From the NCBI RefSeq assembly GCF_022095695.1, contig NZ_JAIFZM010000001.1, positions 310,001 to 374,000 of the forward strand: 64,000 nt of DNA, read 5' to 3'. Below are positions 26,803-35,907 of this stretch, piece by piece. The translations under genes were made by a program, and so were the position numbers. The DNA comes from Oceanobacillus jordanicus. GTDB taxonomy: Bacteria; Bacillota; Bacilli; Bacillales; Amphibacillaceae. The notes under the pieces are model-generated. The model searched no databases. It was given only the letters and a program-made list of their open reading frames with translations, and was not told the DNA's origin. How positions within the stretch are numbered: the first letter of the stretch is position 1; each line of letters starts with the position of its first letter.

Positions 26803-27972
26803 TTGGAAAACTTTACGTATCATAACCCAACGAAGTTAATTTTCGGCAGAGGTCAGATGGATGCACTGCCTAACGAGGTTGCACAATATGGAAAAAAAGT
26901 GCTTATTGTCTATGGCGGCGGAAGCATAAAGCGTAACGGAATTTATGATAGTGTACTAACTAAACTCGATGAAATTGATGCAGAAGTATTCGAATTGGCT
27001 GGAGTGGAACCAAACCCAAGAATTTCTACTGTACGTAAAGGGGTAGAAATCTGTAAGACTGAAGGAATTGAGTTTCTGCTTGCGATAGGTGGCGGAAGCA
27101 CAATTGACTGCACAAAAGCTATCGCTACAGGTGCTAAAACAGATACAGATATGTGGGACATTGTGACTAAGAAAGAACAAGCAACAGACGCATTGCCTTT
27201 CGGTACAGTTCTTACTTTAGCAGCAACCGGTTCAGAAATGAATCGTGGCTCTGTTATTACAAATTGGGAGACAAACGAAAAACATGGATGGGGCTCCCCG
27301 TACACAAGTCCAAAATTCTCTATCTTGGACCCAGCCCATACGTATTCCGTACCACGGGATCAAACAGTATATGGCATTGTTGATATGATGTCACATGTGC
27401 TTGAGCACTATTTCCATCAAACGACAAACACGCCAATACAGGATAGATTCTGTGAATCAATACTGAAAACAGTAATGGAAACCGCGCCAAAACTGTTGGA
27501 GGATATGGAGAACTATGAATACCGTGAGACGATTATGCTAAGCGGAACCCTTGCTTTAAATGATATGCTGAACATGGGATTCAGAGGGGATTGGGCAAGC
27601 CATAACTTGGAACATGCTGTTTCAGCAGTGCATGATATTCCCCATGGTGGTGGATTGGCAATTTTATTCCCGAACTGGATGAAGCATGTCATTGATGAGA
27701 AGAACGAAGGACGTTTCAAGCAGATGGCAGTCCGGGTGTTTGATGTAGAGACATCTGGGAAGTCCGACAGGGAAGTAGCCCTAGAAGGAATTGACCAGTT
27801 AAGAGCATTTTGGAGTAGCATTGGGGCACCTGCAACGCTTGCTGATTACGATATTGAAGAGAGCAGCGTCCAGGACATGGCTGAAAAGACGGTTGTAGCA
27901 AGTCCGGAATTTGGAAACTTTAAGAAACTAACCAAAGAGGATGCTGTCGAAATTTATAAAGCAAGTTTATAA
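26803..27972 (+). CDS. yugJ: Iron-containing alcohol dehydrogenase (YugJ-like)
   Basis: 389 residues from TTG 26803, preceded by AGGAGG. NAD(P)-binding GGGS motifs lie at about 34-37 and 96-99 ([12 protein letters not shown]). The metal site uses aspartate and histidines in [11 protein letters not shown] and [20 protein letters not shown]. The sequence fits the butanol dehydrogenase branch (YugJ/YugK, BdhA, YqhD), which reduces aldehydes with NAD(P)H. Confidence 0.9.
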   Translation: MENFTYHNPTKLIFGRGQMDALPNEVAQYGKKVLIVYGGGSIKRNGIYDSVLTKLDEIDAEVFELAGVEPNPRISTVRKGVEICKTEGIEFLLAIGGGSTIDCTKAIATGAKTDTDMWDIVTKKEQATDALPFGTVLTLAATGSEMNRGSVITNWETNEKHGWGSPYTSPKFSILDPAHTYSVPRDQTVYGIVDMMSHVLEHYFHQTTNTPIQDRFCESILKTVMETAPKLLEDMENYEYRETIMLSGTLALNDMLNMGFRGDWASHNLEHAVSAVHDIPHGGGLAILFPNWMKHVIDEKNEGRFKQMAVRVFDVETSGKSDREVALEGIDQLRAFWSSIGAPATLADYDIEESSVQDMAEKTVVASPEFGNFKKLTKEDAVEIYKASL

Positions 27973-28021
27973 AATCCGACGAAATATTTCCCGGGAAATT
28001 GTTTTGTCATATTATGTATAG

Positions 28022-28066
28022 AAGAGCGTGGATTCGCTCATTATGAACGACTCCGCGCTTTTCTAC
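28022..28066 (+). terminator. Terminator after yugJ
   Basis: GAGCG-T-GGA pairs imperfectly with TCC-G-CGCTC around a hairpin and is followed by TTTTC. Confidence 0.55.
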
Positions 28067-28068
28067 AT

Positions 28069-28111
28069 AAAAAAAGAACTGACTGTTTATTGATAAACGG
28101 CCAGTTCTTCT
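28069..28111 (-). terminator. Minus-strand terminator overlapping the end of the DUF1450 gene
   Basis: On the minus strand AAGAACTGGCCGTTTAT pairs with ATAAACAGTCAGTTCTT (two mismatches), then a run of seven T. The left arm is made of the last coding codons of the gene. Confidence 0.75.
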
Positions 28112-28332
28112 TTTATTGCTATTCGTATTTTATCTAAACATTCTTCAGGTGTGTTACCGAAAATGCGTCTGTTATTAATAAGTGCATATGGTTTTACCCT
28201 GCACAAACCGCAAAAGGATAAACATTCGTTCATCAAAACGGCTACTTCTGGAAATTCCTTTTCCAAAATTTCTTCTATATTAATTGTAGTGATTGCATTT
28301 CCGTCACAGACCTCAACTACGACTATACCCAT
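28087..28332 (-). CDS. YuzB/DUF1450-family small protein
   Basis: 81 residues. A thioredoxin-like fold is suggested by EVCDGNA near the N-terminus and the conserved LSFCGLCRVKPYALINNRRI block with a CxxC-type pair, as in YuzB/YneQ-like proteins, which may bind a metal or an iron-sulfur cluster; function unknown. ATG follows AGAAGGTACG. The terminator begins inside its last codons. Not linked to any neighbour on the same strand. Confidence 0.8.
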   Translation of the reverse strand: MGIVVVEVCDGNAITTINIEEILEKEFPEVAVLMNECLSFCGLCRVKPYALINNRRIFGNTPEECLDKIRIAIKEELAVYQ

Positions 28333-28490
28333 ACGATCACGTACCTTCTATTGAAATTCTATCCTAATATAGGACTCTGTTAGTTTTAGCATATATTTAA
28401 AAAGAAATCAATCGTTTGGTTTTTTGTAACGTGCTGGAAGTGTATAAAAGTTTGGCTAGATAGCGTAGGCGTAGTGAACCAACTTGACGG

Positions 28491-29843
28491 TTATTGCTCT
28501 GTCCGATCAACAAAACTCATGCTGACCCAGTGGCGTTTTCGCCATCTACGTAACATAAAGACTCCTCTCAGCCATTCATCAGCGATAAACGCAATCCAAA
28601 TTCCAATGAGGCCAAGATCTAAAAAGATCCCGAAGAACCATGCAAACGTTACGCTGATTCCCCACATGGAAGCAATGCCAATATAGACGGGAAATTTTAC
28701 ATCGCCAGCTGCTCGTAATGAACTGATCATTACTAAATTAAACGCTCTTCCAGGCTCTAATATGACAGTCATCAGTAGAAGGAAGGCACCGGTTTCAAGG
28801 ATGGTTGGGTTGTCTGTGAAAATGCCAAGTAACTGGTCGTGCAGTATATAGACGATGCCTGCTGTTCCCAAGGAAATGAAAATAGAAATTCGCAGGCTCT
28901 TAATCGCACGTTCATAAGCATCTTCTATCTTCCCTGCACCAATCATATGGCCAATTAAAATCTGGGTTCCTTGACCAATGGCAATCGAGAATAGAAAAAT
29001 GAACATCATGATGTTTTGGGCATATACTTTGGTTGTAATAGCTACTGTACCAAGCTGTGCTACAAAGTATGTAATAACCATTTGACTAGCATTATAGGAA
29101 AGCTGTTCACCGGCAGATGGGATACCAATCTGCAGTAACCCTTTTACATGCTGCCTTGGATAGCGAAGAAATCGCGAAAAGTCTAGCTCACCTTGCGTAC
29201 GTTTAATAAGAAGTAATAACAGTACAACAAAACCAATGAAACGGCTAATGGCGGTGGAATAAGCAACACCAGCTACACCAAAGACAGGAAATCCGAACGG
29301 TCCAAAGATAACGAAATAGTTTCCGACCACATTTAAGATATTCATACCAATAGTGACCATCATTGTATCCTTTGTATGTCCATAGCTTCGCAAAATAGCA
29401 CCAGTTGTCATAATGAGTGCCTGAACAAAAATAAGTCCCCCAACAATTTGCATATAGGCTGTAGCTTCACCCATAATTTCATTTGGAAGGTCCATGATAC
29501 GTAGGATACCTTTCGCGCCAAAAAACAGTGCGACACTTAACAGGAGGGAGAACCAGAGGTTTAAGCTAATCGATAGTACAGAAATTTCACCGGCTTGTTT
29601 GCTGTGATTCGCCCCAAGGTTTTGTGCAATTAATATTGCTGCACCTTGTGCTACGAAACCGAACATAACAATTACAACAGAGAGTATTTGGTTGGATACA
29701 CCAACAGCGGCAACTGCCTTATCAGAATACTGACTGAGCATAAGTGTATCGGCATTTCCCATCAGCATGTGCAGTAGTATTTCGACAAAAATAGGCCACG
29801 TAAGAGCGAATAACGTGAGATGCTTCGTTTTATTTTCTTTCAT
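28491..29843 (-). CDS. MATE-family efflux protein (second copy)
   Basis: 450 residues with 12 predicted membrane segments. MGNADTLMLSQYSDKAVAAVGVSNQI and IGIPSAGEQLSYNASQM mark the two MATE halves. It is not closely similar to the MATE at 23944-25293, so the two are not a recent duplication. AAAGAGGGG precedes ATG. Monocistronic. Confidence 0.88.
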   Translation of the reverse strand: MKENKTKHLTLFALTWPIFVEILLHMLMGNADTLMLSQYSDKAVAAVGVSNQILSVVIVMFGFVAQGAAILIAQNLGANHSKQAGEISVLSISLNLWFSLLLSVALFFGAKGILRIMDLPNEIMGEATAYMQIVGGLIFVQALIMTTGAILRSYGHTKDTMMVTIGMNILNVVGNYFVIFGPFGFPVFGVAGVAYSTAISRFIGFVVLLLLLIKRTQGELDFSRFLRYPRQHVKGLLQIGIPSAGEQLSYNASQMVITYFVAQLGTVAITTKVYAQNIMMFIFLFSIAIGQGTQILIGHMIGAGKIEDAYERAIKSLRISIFISLGTAGIVYILHDQLLGIFTDNPTILETGAFLLLMTVILEPGRAFNLVMISSLRAAGDVKFPVYIGIASMWGISVTFAWFFGIFLDLGLIGIWIAFIADEWLRGVFMLRRWRKRHWVSMSFVDRTEQ

Positions 29844-30032
29844 TCAGACCCCTCTTTCCTTTTAAAATAAAGAATATATAATCATTAACTAATGGCTTTA
29901 TAAATGCAATTTGGTTTTGGGCAATAAAGACAGTCTACCTTTTATTTGAGAAAATAAAAAGGTACAAATTTATTACATTAATACCTATCCCAAATTGGAC
30001 AAGTAGTCCCTCGCCATCTAGAAGATGACAAT

Positions 30033-30070
30033 AAAAAAATCCCAAGGGGGCAAAGGCTCCCTGGGATGCT
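30033..30070 (-). terminator. Terminator of the MFS gene
   Basis: Minus strand ATCCCAGGGAGC pairs with CCCCCTTGGGAT (one bulge), followed by seven T. Confidence 0.85.
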
Positions 30071-30125
30071 ATAGAGCGTCATGCATTTTTAAAAAAATCT
30101 ACTCAGTAAAAAGGTGGTAAACTAG

Positions 30126-31370
30126 CTAATGTCGTGAGGCGGAAAAGGAATGCCTGTGTCTTCCACTATATTCATGTTTATACCATGTCACAAGCATGAT
30201 AATACCGCTTATAATGAGTAATACACTTGTCACTAGAAAAACAGAAGAGAAGCCGAAAAATCCAGACAGCGCTCCGCCTAACGCAGGACCAATAATGTTT
30301 CCTAGGAAGCGTAAACTGGTGTTATAGCCGAGCACTTCTCCTTGCATGGAAAGTGGTGCCTCCTGCCTTATATATGCTATACGTACGGGTATAATGCCGC
30401 CAATTGAAATCCCCAGCAAGAATCTTAGTACTACTAGTTGCCAGATGTTTGTAACAAAGGCACCAGGTAAGTAGACTATCCCTGCCATGAATAAAAGGAA
30501 GATGAGAATCTTAATATAGCCTATACGATCACCTAACCTGCCCCATCTCCTGGCCATGAGTAAGTTGCCGAGACCGGCTGCTGAGAAGGCCATTCCAGAA
30601 AAGAAAGCAATACTCACTGGGCCATGTATTTCGGCGACGAACAATGACAGAATAGGCTGAATGCTAAAGTGTGCTATTTGCACAAGTACGGATATCAGCA
30701 TAACAACAAGCAAGACGGGTTTTCTTATAATATGAAGAATGACCTCTTTACTAGAGTAGGATTTATAATCCGAATCATCTTCTGAAATTCTCAAATTCAG
30801 TTCTTTAATGCCAAAGAAAACAATAATAGCAGAAAGAAATACGGTTAAAGATACCCATTTAAAGGTGCTCGCATAGCCAAATGCATCTGCGAGGACCCCA
30901 CCGAGTAATGGACCCATTAACGTTCCTGTAATACTCCCGGTTTGCAGGGTTCCTAAGACTTTCCCAGCAACTTCTTTGGGAGTTTGGGTGGAAATGAATG
31001 CCTGTGACATTGGGATAAACCCAGTTACGATCCCCATAAACAAACGCAATAAAAAAAGCTGCCAGACTGTTGTGGCGTAGCCCATTAAAAATACAGATAA
31101 ACCTAATCCGATGGCTAATATAATGAGAATTCTTTTTCTGCCGTATTTGTCACCAATTCTTCCCCAGATCGGCGAAAAGAGAAAAGCAGATACGAACGTA
31201 ATAGCAAAAATCCATCCTGACCAATTTTGTACATAAGCATCAGAGAAATTCCCCATTGATTCTATATATAAAGAGATAAATGGCAGCACCATCGTGATAC
31301 TTCCGGCAATAAAAAAGTTAGCTAACCACATGATAGCTAAGTTTCGTTTTACTAAACTATTCTGATCAAT
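30126..31370 (-). CDS. MFS multidrug transporter, probable non-ATG start
   Basis: About 414 residues if started at the ATT at 31368-31370. Twelve predicted segments; the inter-helix motif GRIGDKYGRKRIL and segment-5 TGSITGTLMGPLLGG place it in the drug:H+ antiporter family. The first ATG (31331) lacks any ribosome binding site and would begin inside the first helix, dropping the conserved KRNL start of the family. Upstream in frame there is no ATG, GTG or TTG before the stop at about 31412, but AAGAAGGG lies 10 bases before ATT 31370 (7 before ATC 31373). I therefore take ATT or ATC as start. Confidence 0.75.
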   Translation of the reverse strand: MDQNSLVKRNLAIMWLANFFIAGSITMVLPFISLYIESMGNFSDAYVQNWSGWIFAITFVSAFLFSPIWGRIGDKYGRKRILIILAIGLGLSVFLMGYATTVWQLFLLRLFMGIVTGFIPMSQAFISTQTPKEVAGKVLGTLQTGSITGTLMGPLLGGVLADAFGYASTFKWVSLTVFLSAIIVFFGIKELNLRISEDDSDYKSYSSKEVILHIIRKPVLLVVMLISVLVQIAHFSIQPILSLFVAEIHGPVSIAFFSGMAFSAAGLGNLLMARRWGRLGDRIGYIKILIFLLFMAGIVYLPGAFVTNIWQLVVLRFLLGISIGGIIPVRIAYIRQEAPLSMQGEVLGYNTSLRFLGNIIGPALGGALSGFFGFSSVFLVTSVLLIISGIIMLVTWYKHEYSGRHRHSFSASRH

Positions 31371-31498
31371 GATTGCAATGCCCTTCTTTCTTAAAAATAT
31401 TTCGTTACCCTAAATATATCTTATTTTACCCTTTGTTTAAAGTTATTTGCATTCCTTTTCTTAACAATTCAACTGTATTCATTTAATCCCGAAAAAGG

Positions 31499-31589
31499 TA
31501 TAATAGTAACGAGGGATATTGCCAAATGGACAGGCATATGCTAAAGAGAAGTCCAGAAAGCCTCATAGAGTTGGACCCTCGTACAACCT
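31499..31589 (+). other. Promoter-like TATAAT with a 25-codon frame
   Basis: TATAAT at 31499-31504 precedes a short frame ATG 31526 to TAA 31603. There is no good ribosome binding site, and the rest of 31600-31800 shows no gene. It may be a small RNA, a leader or nothing. Confidence 0.2.
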
Positions 31590-31789
31590 TCCTAGCATTC
31601 TAAGGAAAAAGACCTGCGGTAACATCTCAAGGAAAGATTGATAAGTTATTTGATTATCAGGGCACAAATCTTACAAAAAAGCATCACGAAACTAGACCAA
31701 TAAAAAATTGTACATTACGGGTACCATTTAATAGGATTTAGAAACGACAGTTTCTTCCTATATCTACGCTCCTTACGGCGTGTAGATTT

Positions 31790-32155
31790 GGTTCTTGCGT
31801 AGTAGCGCATCAACCAAGCGTACAAATTTTCTTGCGGTTAGAACGAGTGCTCTTCAGGTGGTAAAGTGTCCGGGCTAGTGTATACGTCAGCACATGCCTT
31901 TGTAAGAACAACAGAGATTGTCCAAGTGATTGATATGAATTCATTGGAAGAGAAACGAAAATCAGGTTACCTAGAACGAATGGCGGCGACTCCTGTGGGA
32001 ATAGCATGAGACTTGAGACCCCACAGAATGAAGGAGCAAAGGCTAATACCGCCACCTCCTGTGGCAACGCCTTCGTGACCAACCTCCTGTTGGCCCGAGG
32101 CTCAAGCCATGCCCCACGGAAAGCGTCCGTCTGTAGCGAAAGGTAACGGTGTTTA
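31790..32155. repeat. Decayed dispersed non-coding repeat
   Basis: The stretch from GGCGGCGACTCCTGTGGGA (31981) to CCCCACGGAAAGCGTCC (32114) has the wording of a repeat scattered through many Bacillaceae genomes, here interrupted by an extra CTCCTGTGGC / CTCCTGTTGGC duplication. It is GC-richer than its surroundings and has no valid gene. Family status is from memory, not from a search. Confidence 0.55.
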
Positions 32156-32235
32156 ACTGTCTTAGGACTTTAAAAATGAAAGAAGAAATAGGCAAAAAGT
32201 GAATGCCTAAATATACTATACGAGGGGAAACGAAG

Positions 32236-33165
32236 ATGAAAAAATATACGATTAAAAAAGTATTTACGCTTATACTTATTGCATTATTTATGTTGGGAAC
32301 TTCCGTACAGGTAATGGCCGATAGTGGTGCCAGTGATTCAGACAGTATCAATGAAAAGCTTGGAGCTCCAATTGTTGTTTATGGTGACACTTTATCAGAA
32401 TCACAGAGAGAAGAGGTTCGTAGCTTACTGAAGGTTGCCGATGCTACAGCAGTACAAGAATACAATGTTACAGGAGAGGATATAGCGAATTATATTAACG
32501 GTGATGTGCACTCCAATATGTATTCAAGTGCAAAGATAGTGCGACAAGAAGAAGGAAATGGGCTGACGATCAATATTGTAACACCAGAAAATATAACGGA
32601 AGTAACAAAGGAAATGTATGCAAATGCGTTGCTTACTGCTGGGGTTGAAAATGCCACCGTTGATGTTGCCTCACCTGTAAAGGTTAGTGGTCATTCTGCT
32701 TTGACAGGTATTTATAAAGCGTATGATGTAGAGGGAGAAGAGCTCGACAAGGAACGGATGGAACTAGCTAGTGACGAGCTCGATGTTGCTACAGACCTTG
32801 CGGAAAAAGAAGGTATGGATCAAGAGAAAGTAAGTGAGTTATTAGCCGAGATCAAGAAGATGATTGCAGAGCAAAACCCTGCAACAAAAGAGGAAGTTGA
32901 ACAAATTGTTGAAGATCAATTAAGCAAGTTGAACATCACGTTAAGTGATGCAGATAGACAAATGCTAGTTGATTTATTTAACAGAATGCGTGACCTTAAT
33001 ATAAATTTTGATCAGGTAAAAAATCAATTAGAAGATATTGCTTCAACAATTAAAGATAAAGCTGATGAACTCGGCTTAGATGAGGGCTTTTGGGAGAAGG
33101 TAGGAAACTTTTTCCGAGAAATCTTCCAGTCTCTCAGTAACATGATAAAAGGATTATTCAACTAG
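32236..33165 (+). CDS. ypuA: YpuA-like exported protein (DUF1002)
   Basis: 309 residues from ATG 32236 (AGGGG nine bases upstream; an ATG 11 codons earlier lacks one). Residues 1-29 are a signal peptide ending VMA. The DUF1002 region with GAPIVVYGDTLSESQREEVRSLL and the acidic helical middle are typical of YpuA, an exported protein of unknown function linked with envelope stress. The C-terminal 100 residues are amphipathic helices. Strong terminator follows. Confidence 0.88.
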   Translation: MKKYTIKKVFTLILIALFMLGTSVQVMADSGASDSDSINEKLGAPIVVYGDTLSESQREEVRSLLKVADATAVQEYNVTGEDIANYINGDVHSNMYSSAKIVRQEEGNGLTINIVTPENITEVTKEMYANALLTAGVENATVDVASPVKVSGHSALTGIYKAYDVEGEELDKERMELASDELDVATDLAEKEGMDQEKVSELLAEIKKMIAEQNPATKEEVEQIVEDQLSKLNITLSDADRQMLVDLFNRMRDLNINFDQVKNQLEDIASTIKDKADELGLDEGFWEKVGNFFREIFQSLSNMIKGLFN

Positions 33166-33264
33166 ATATTATGGGGGGATGGGGAACAAAGATCGGAGTT
33201 ATCCATCTCTATCTAATGATAAACCTATTTACAAACAATTTTATTTAAAGGCAGATTTTATAAA

Positions 33265-33316
33265 TCACAATAAAAGCACTCTTGACCTCGCGGGGCTATG
33301 AGTGCTTTTATTGTGA
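33265..33316. terminator. Long perfect hairpin terminator after ypuA
   Basis: TCACAATAAAAGCACT pairs perfectly with AGTGCTTTTATTGTGA around a 20-nt loop. The A/T content allows use by both convergent genes. Confidence 0.85.
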
Positions 33317-33369
33317 CTATTTTGCTTTATGGATACGTTAACTACGCGTTTTCCAGAATTACGCATGCT

Positions 33370-33711
33370 TTAAACAGACAGGTTATACAGCAATAATGTG
33401 CAAAGCATTACAGCTATTGTTATTACACCTACCATGAAAGGGATTAAGTAGTTTTGTGGTACGAGTTCTGATAGCGGACGCCTGTCCTTATCCTGCATAC
33501 GACTAAAAAAATGCTGAAAACTATAAAATACAATATCAAAAAATCTGCCCTTCAACACATAGCCTGCTAATGAATAAAGGATGAAGAAGGTACCAACAAT
33601 AAAGGAGACATTTGTATAGGACAGAAGGTTAATCCCGTTGTAAAAAATAAAAGTGAACAAGAGGATTAATAATTGTGATATTACAATCCACCACAAGACT
33701 TTTTTAAACAT
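33370..33711 (-). CDS. DUF3899 membrane protein
   Basis: 113 residues with three predicted membrane segments and a short basic loop (FFSRMQDKDRRPLSELVP). The order and spacing fit the DUF3899 family of Firmicutes; function unknown. Start ATG follows AAGGAAG. Single gene, convergent with ypuA. Confidence 0.75.
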   Translation of the reverse strand: MFKKVLWWIVISQLLILLFTFIFYNGINLLSYTNVSFIVGTFFILYSLAGYVLKGRFFDIVFYSFQHFFSRMQDKDRRPLSELVPQNYLIPFMVGVITIAVMLCTLLLYNLSV

Positions 33712-34096
33712 ATTATCAACTTCCTTAAAAGAATATATGGATCATTATATCACTAGTTAGTTAAGAAATTATAAATTCTATATTATTGGAAAGAGAAATA
33801 GTGATAAAACAAGAGGTACCCGTTATCACTAGTTAGACTAAAGTCCCGTTGAATAAAATACCATTAGTTGGTAATTTTGAAAGAGTTTGGTATTTTAAAG
33901 ATTGTAAAAATTATGAAATTATGTGCGGTTTTTGTCGAAAATTGTTAGAAGATTCCCCTTATAAACCCTTATAACATGCTGGTTTGACCTATTTTGCGAC
34001 ATAAAGTGTCAAATTTTATCGAATTAAAAGACAATTTACAATTAATTCCCTTGTTTGTATAATAACTATTGTGAATAAGAAAAGGGAGTGTAAAAA
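33712..34096 (+). promoter_or_regulatory. Promoter region of the first opp operon
   Basis: TTTACA (34035-34040), 17 bases and TATAAT (34058-34063) form a near-consensus sigma-A promoter 33 bp before oppA. Upstream, TATCACTAGTTAG occurs twice (33748-33760 and 33824-33836), and TAGTGATAA at 33799 makes a hairpin with the second copy. These could be operators or a leftover terminator; no known regulator box was recognised. Confidence 0.65.
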
Positions 34097-35782
34097 GTGA
34101 AAAAGTCAAAATATTATCTCATTATTGCTTTAGCTTTAACAGTAGGATTAGTACTTTCTGCCTGTAACTCTGGTTCAGATTCTGGCAGTGATGATGGAGG
34201 AGATAGTAACAATTCCTCAGAGTCAGGAAAACAAGTCCTAAATATGATAGAAACAGCAGAAATTCCGACTGGCGACCCGGCACTAGCTACAGATGCCTCA
34301 AGCTTTATTGTTTTTGGACAAACAATGGAAGGTCTATATATTTTAGATGAAAATGATAACCCTATCCCAGCAATAGCCGATGGGGAGCCTGAAATTAGTG
34401 AAGATGGAAAGGAATACACTTTTAAATTGCGTGAAGATGCAAAATGGTCTAACGGTGACTCAGTCACTGCAAACGATTTTGTTTATGCTTGGAAAAGAGC
34501 AGTAGATCCTGAAACTGGGTCACAATACGCTTACATGTTTTCTGGGATTATAGAAAATGCAACGGCGATCGTAAATGGAGAAGCTGATCCAGAAGAATTG
34601 AGTGTAGAAGCCACTGATGATTATACATTAAAGGTAACACTTGAAGAACCGGTTGAGTATTTGAATTCATTACTTGCATTTGGAACTTACTTACCATTAA
34701 ATGAAGAGTTCGTTGAAGAAAAAGGTGACGATTTTGGTACAAATAGTGACAATATGCTAGCAAACGGTCCATTTGTACTTGAAGAGTGGGATGGCACAGG
34801 CCTAAATTGGAAATATACTAAAAATGACGAATATTACGATTTAGACAATGTAAGCTTAGATGAAGTAAATGTACAGATTTCTAAAGAACCAGGTACAGCG
34901 GTTAACTTATTTGAGACTGGAAAAGCAGATCGTACAGCTGCCTTAAGCGCAGAATATGCGAAACAGTACAAAGGTAACGAAAATGCTGCTACGTTTGAAG
35001 AAGGAAGCTCTTGGTATTTGAAGTTTAACCAAGAACGTAATGGTGAAGAAACTCCATTAGCTAATGAGAATATTCGTAAAGCATTAGCTATGTCTTTTGA
35101 CAAAGAGGCTTATACTGAACAGGTACTATCTAATGGTTCCGTTCCAGCTGACGGTTATGTGCCAAGAGGCTTGGCAAAAAATCCGGAGACTGGTGAGGAC
35201 TTCAGAGAAGAAAGTGGAAGTCTAATTTCATATGATGTAGAAAAAGCCCAAGAGTATTGGGAAAAAGGTTTGGAAGAATTAGGCGTTGATGAACTTAATC
35301 TAGATTATCTAAGTGATGATACAGAAAATGCCAAAAAAACGTCTGAGTATTTCAAAAACCAGTTGGAAACAAATCTTGAAGGTCTAACTGTTAATCTAAA
35401 AAATGTACCATTTAAAGTACGTCTTGATACAGTGACGAAGCAAGATTACGATATTGTAATGCATGGTTGGGGACCTGACTACCTGGATCCAATGACCTTC
35501 CTTGATTTGTATGTTACAGATGGAGGAAATAATAATACAGGTTATTCAAATGAAGAATACGATCAGTTAATCGACGATGCTAAAGTGAAATATGCAAATG
35601 ATCCTGCTAAACGTTGGGAAGTAATGTTAGAAGCTGAAAAACTTTTAGTACAAGAGGATACAGTAGTTGCACCTATTTACCAACGCGGAAGATTAACACT
35701 AATTAAACCATATGTAAAAGGGTTAGAAGAACATTTATTTGGCCCAGATTATTCACTTAAAAATGTAACAATTGAAAAGTAA
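34097..35782 (+). CDS. oppA: Oligopeptide-binding lipoprotein OppA (system 1)
   Basis: 561 residues. Lipoprotein signal ending LSAC, then a Gly/Ser/Asp linker. The SBP family 5 pattern is clear (LREDAKWSNGDSVTANDFVYAWKRA; NGPFVLEEWDG; NIRKALAMSFDKEAY). Binds extracellular peptides for the Opp importer. GTG 34097 follows AAGGGAG. The gene is separated from oppB by a weak hairpin. Confidence 0.95.
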   Translation: MKKSKYYLIIALALTVGLVLSACNSGSDSGSDDGGDSNNSSESGKQVLNMIETAEIPTGDPALATDASSFIVFGQTMEGLYILDENDNPIPAIADGEPEISEDGKEYTFKLREDAKWSNGDSVTANDFVYAWKRAVDPETGSQYAYMFSGIIENATAIVNGEADPEELSVEATDDYTLKVTLEEPVEYLNSLLAFGTYLPLNEEFVEEKGDDFGTNSDNMLANGPFVLEEWDGTGLNWKYTKNDEYYDLDNVSLDEVNVQISKEPGTAVNLFETGKADRTAALSAEYAKQYKGNENAATFEEGSSWYLKFNQERNGEETPLANENIRKALAMSFDKEAYTEQVLSNGSVPADGYVPRGLAKNPETGEDFREESGSLISYDVEKAQEYWEKGLEELGVDELNLDYLSDDTENAKKTSEYFKNQLETNLEGLTVNLKNVPFKVRLDTVTKQDYDIVMHGWGPDYLDPMTFLDLYVTDGGNNNTGYSNEEYDQLIDDAKVKYANDPAKRWEVMLEAEKLLVQEDTVVAPIYQRGRLTLIKPYVKGLEEHLFGPDYSLKNVTIEK

Positions 35783-35815
35783 GATAAGTAATTAAAAGAA
35801 TAACCAGCAAAATGG

Positions 35816-35847
35816 TAAAAGAGGGTATTTCATATACTCTCTTTTAT
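35816..35847 (+). terminator. Weak hairpin between oppA and oppB (system 1)
   Basis: AAAAGAGGGTAT pairs with ATACTCTCTTTT with one mismatch. Probably an attenuating terminator giving more oppA than oppBCDF transcript. Confidence 0.65.
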
Positions 35848-35907
35848 CCGTTTTTGTACCCGTTTATTTAGAAAATTTTCATTTATTTGTGTTTAGGAGG
35901 AAACAGG

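Noticed and set aside
23944-29843. Recent duplication of MATE genes
   Set aside because: The two proteins share family motifs only and are on different strands with unlike neighbours.
31710-31735. T-box because of a GGGTACC string
   Set aside because: No specifier loop, no T-box sequence and no aminoacyl or amino acid gene downstream.
31810-32082. 90-residue minus-strand frame
   Set aside because: It lies in the dispersed repeat; such frames recur by chance in copies of this repeat and show no start signal.
33917-33945. CodY box before oppA (system 1)
   Set aside because: The best 15-mer near GTCGAAAATT has about five mismatches to AATTTTCWGAAAATT.
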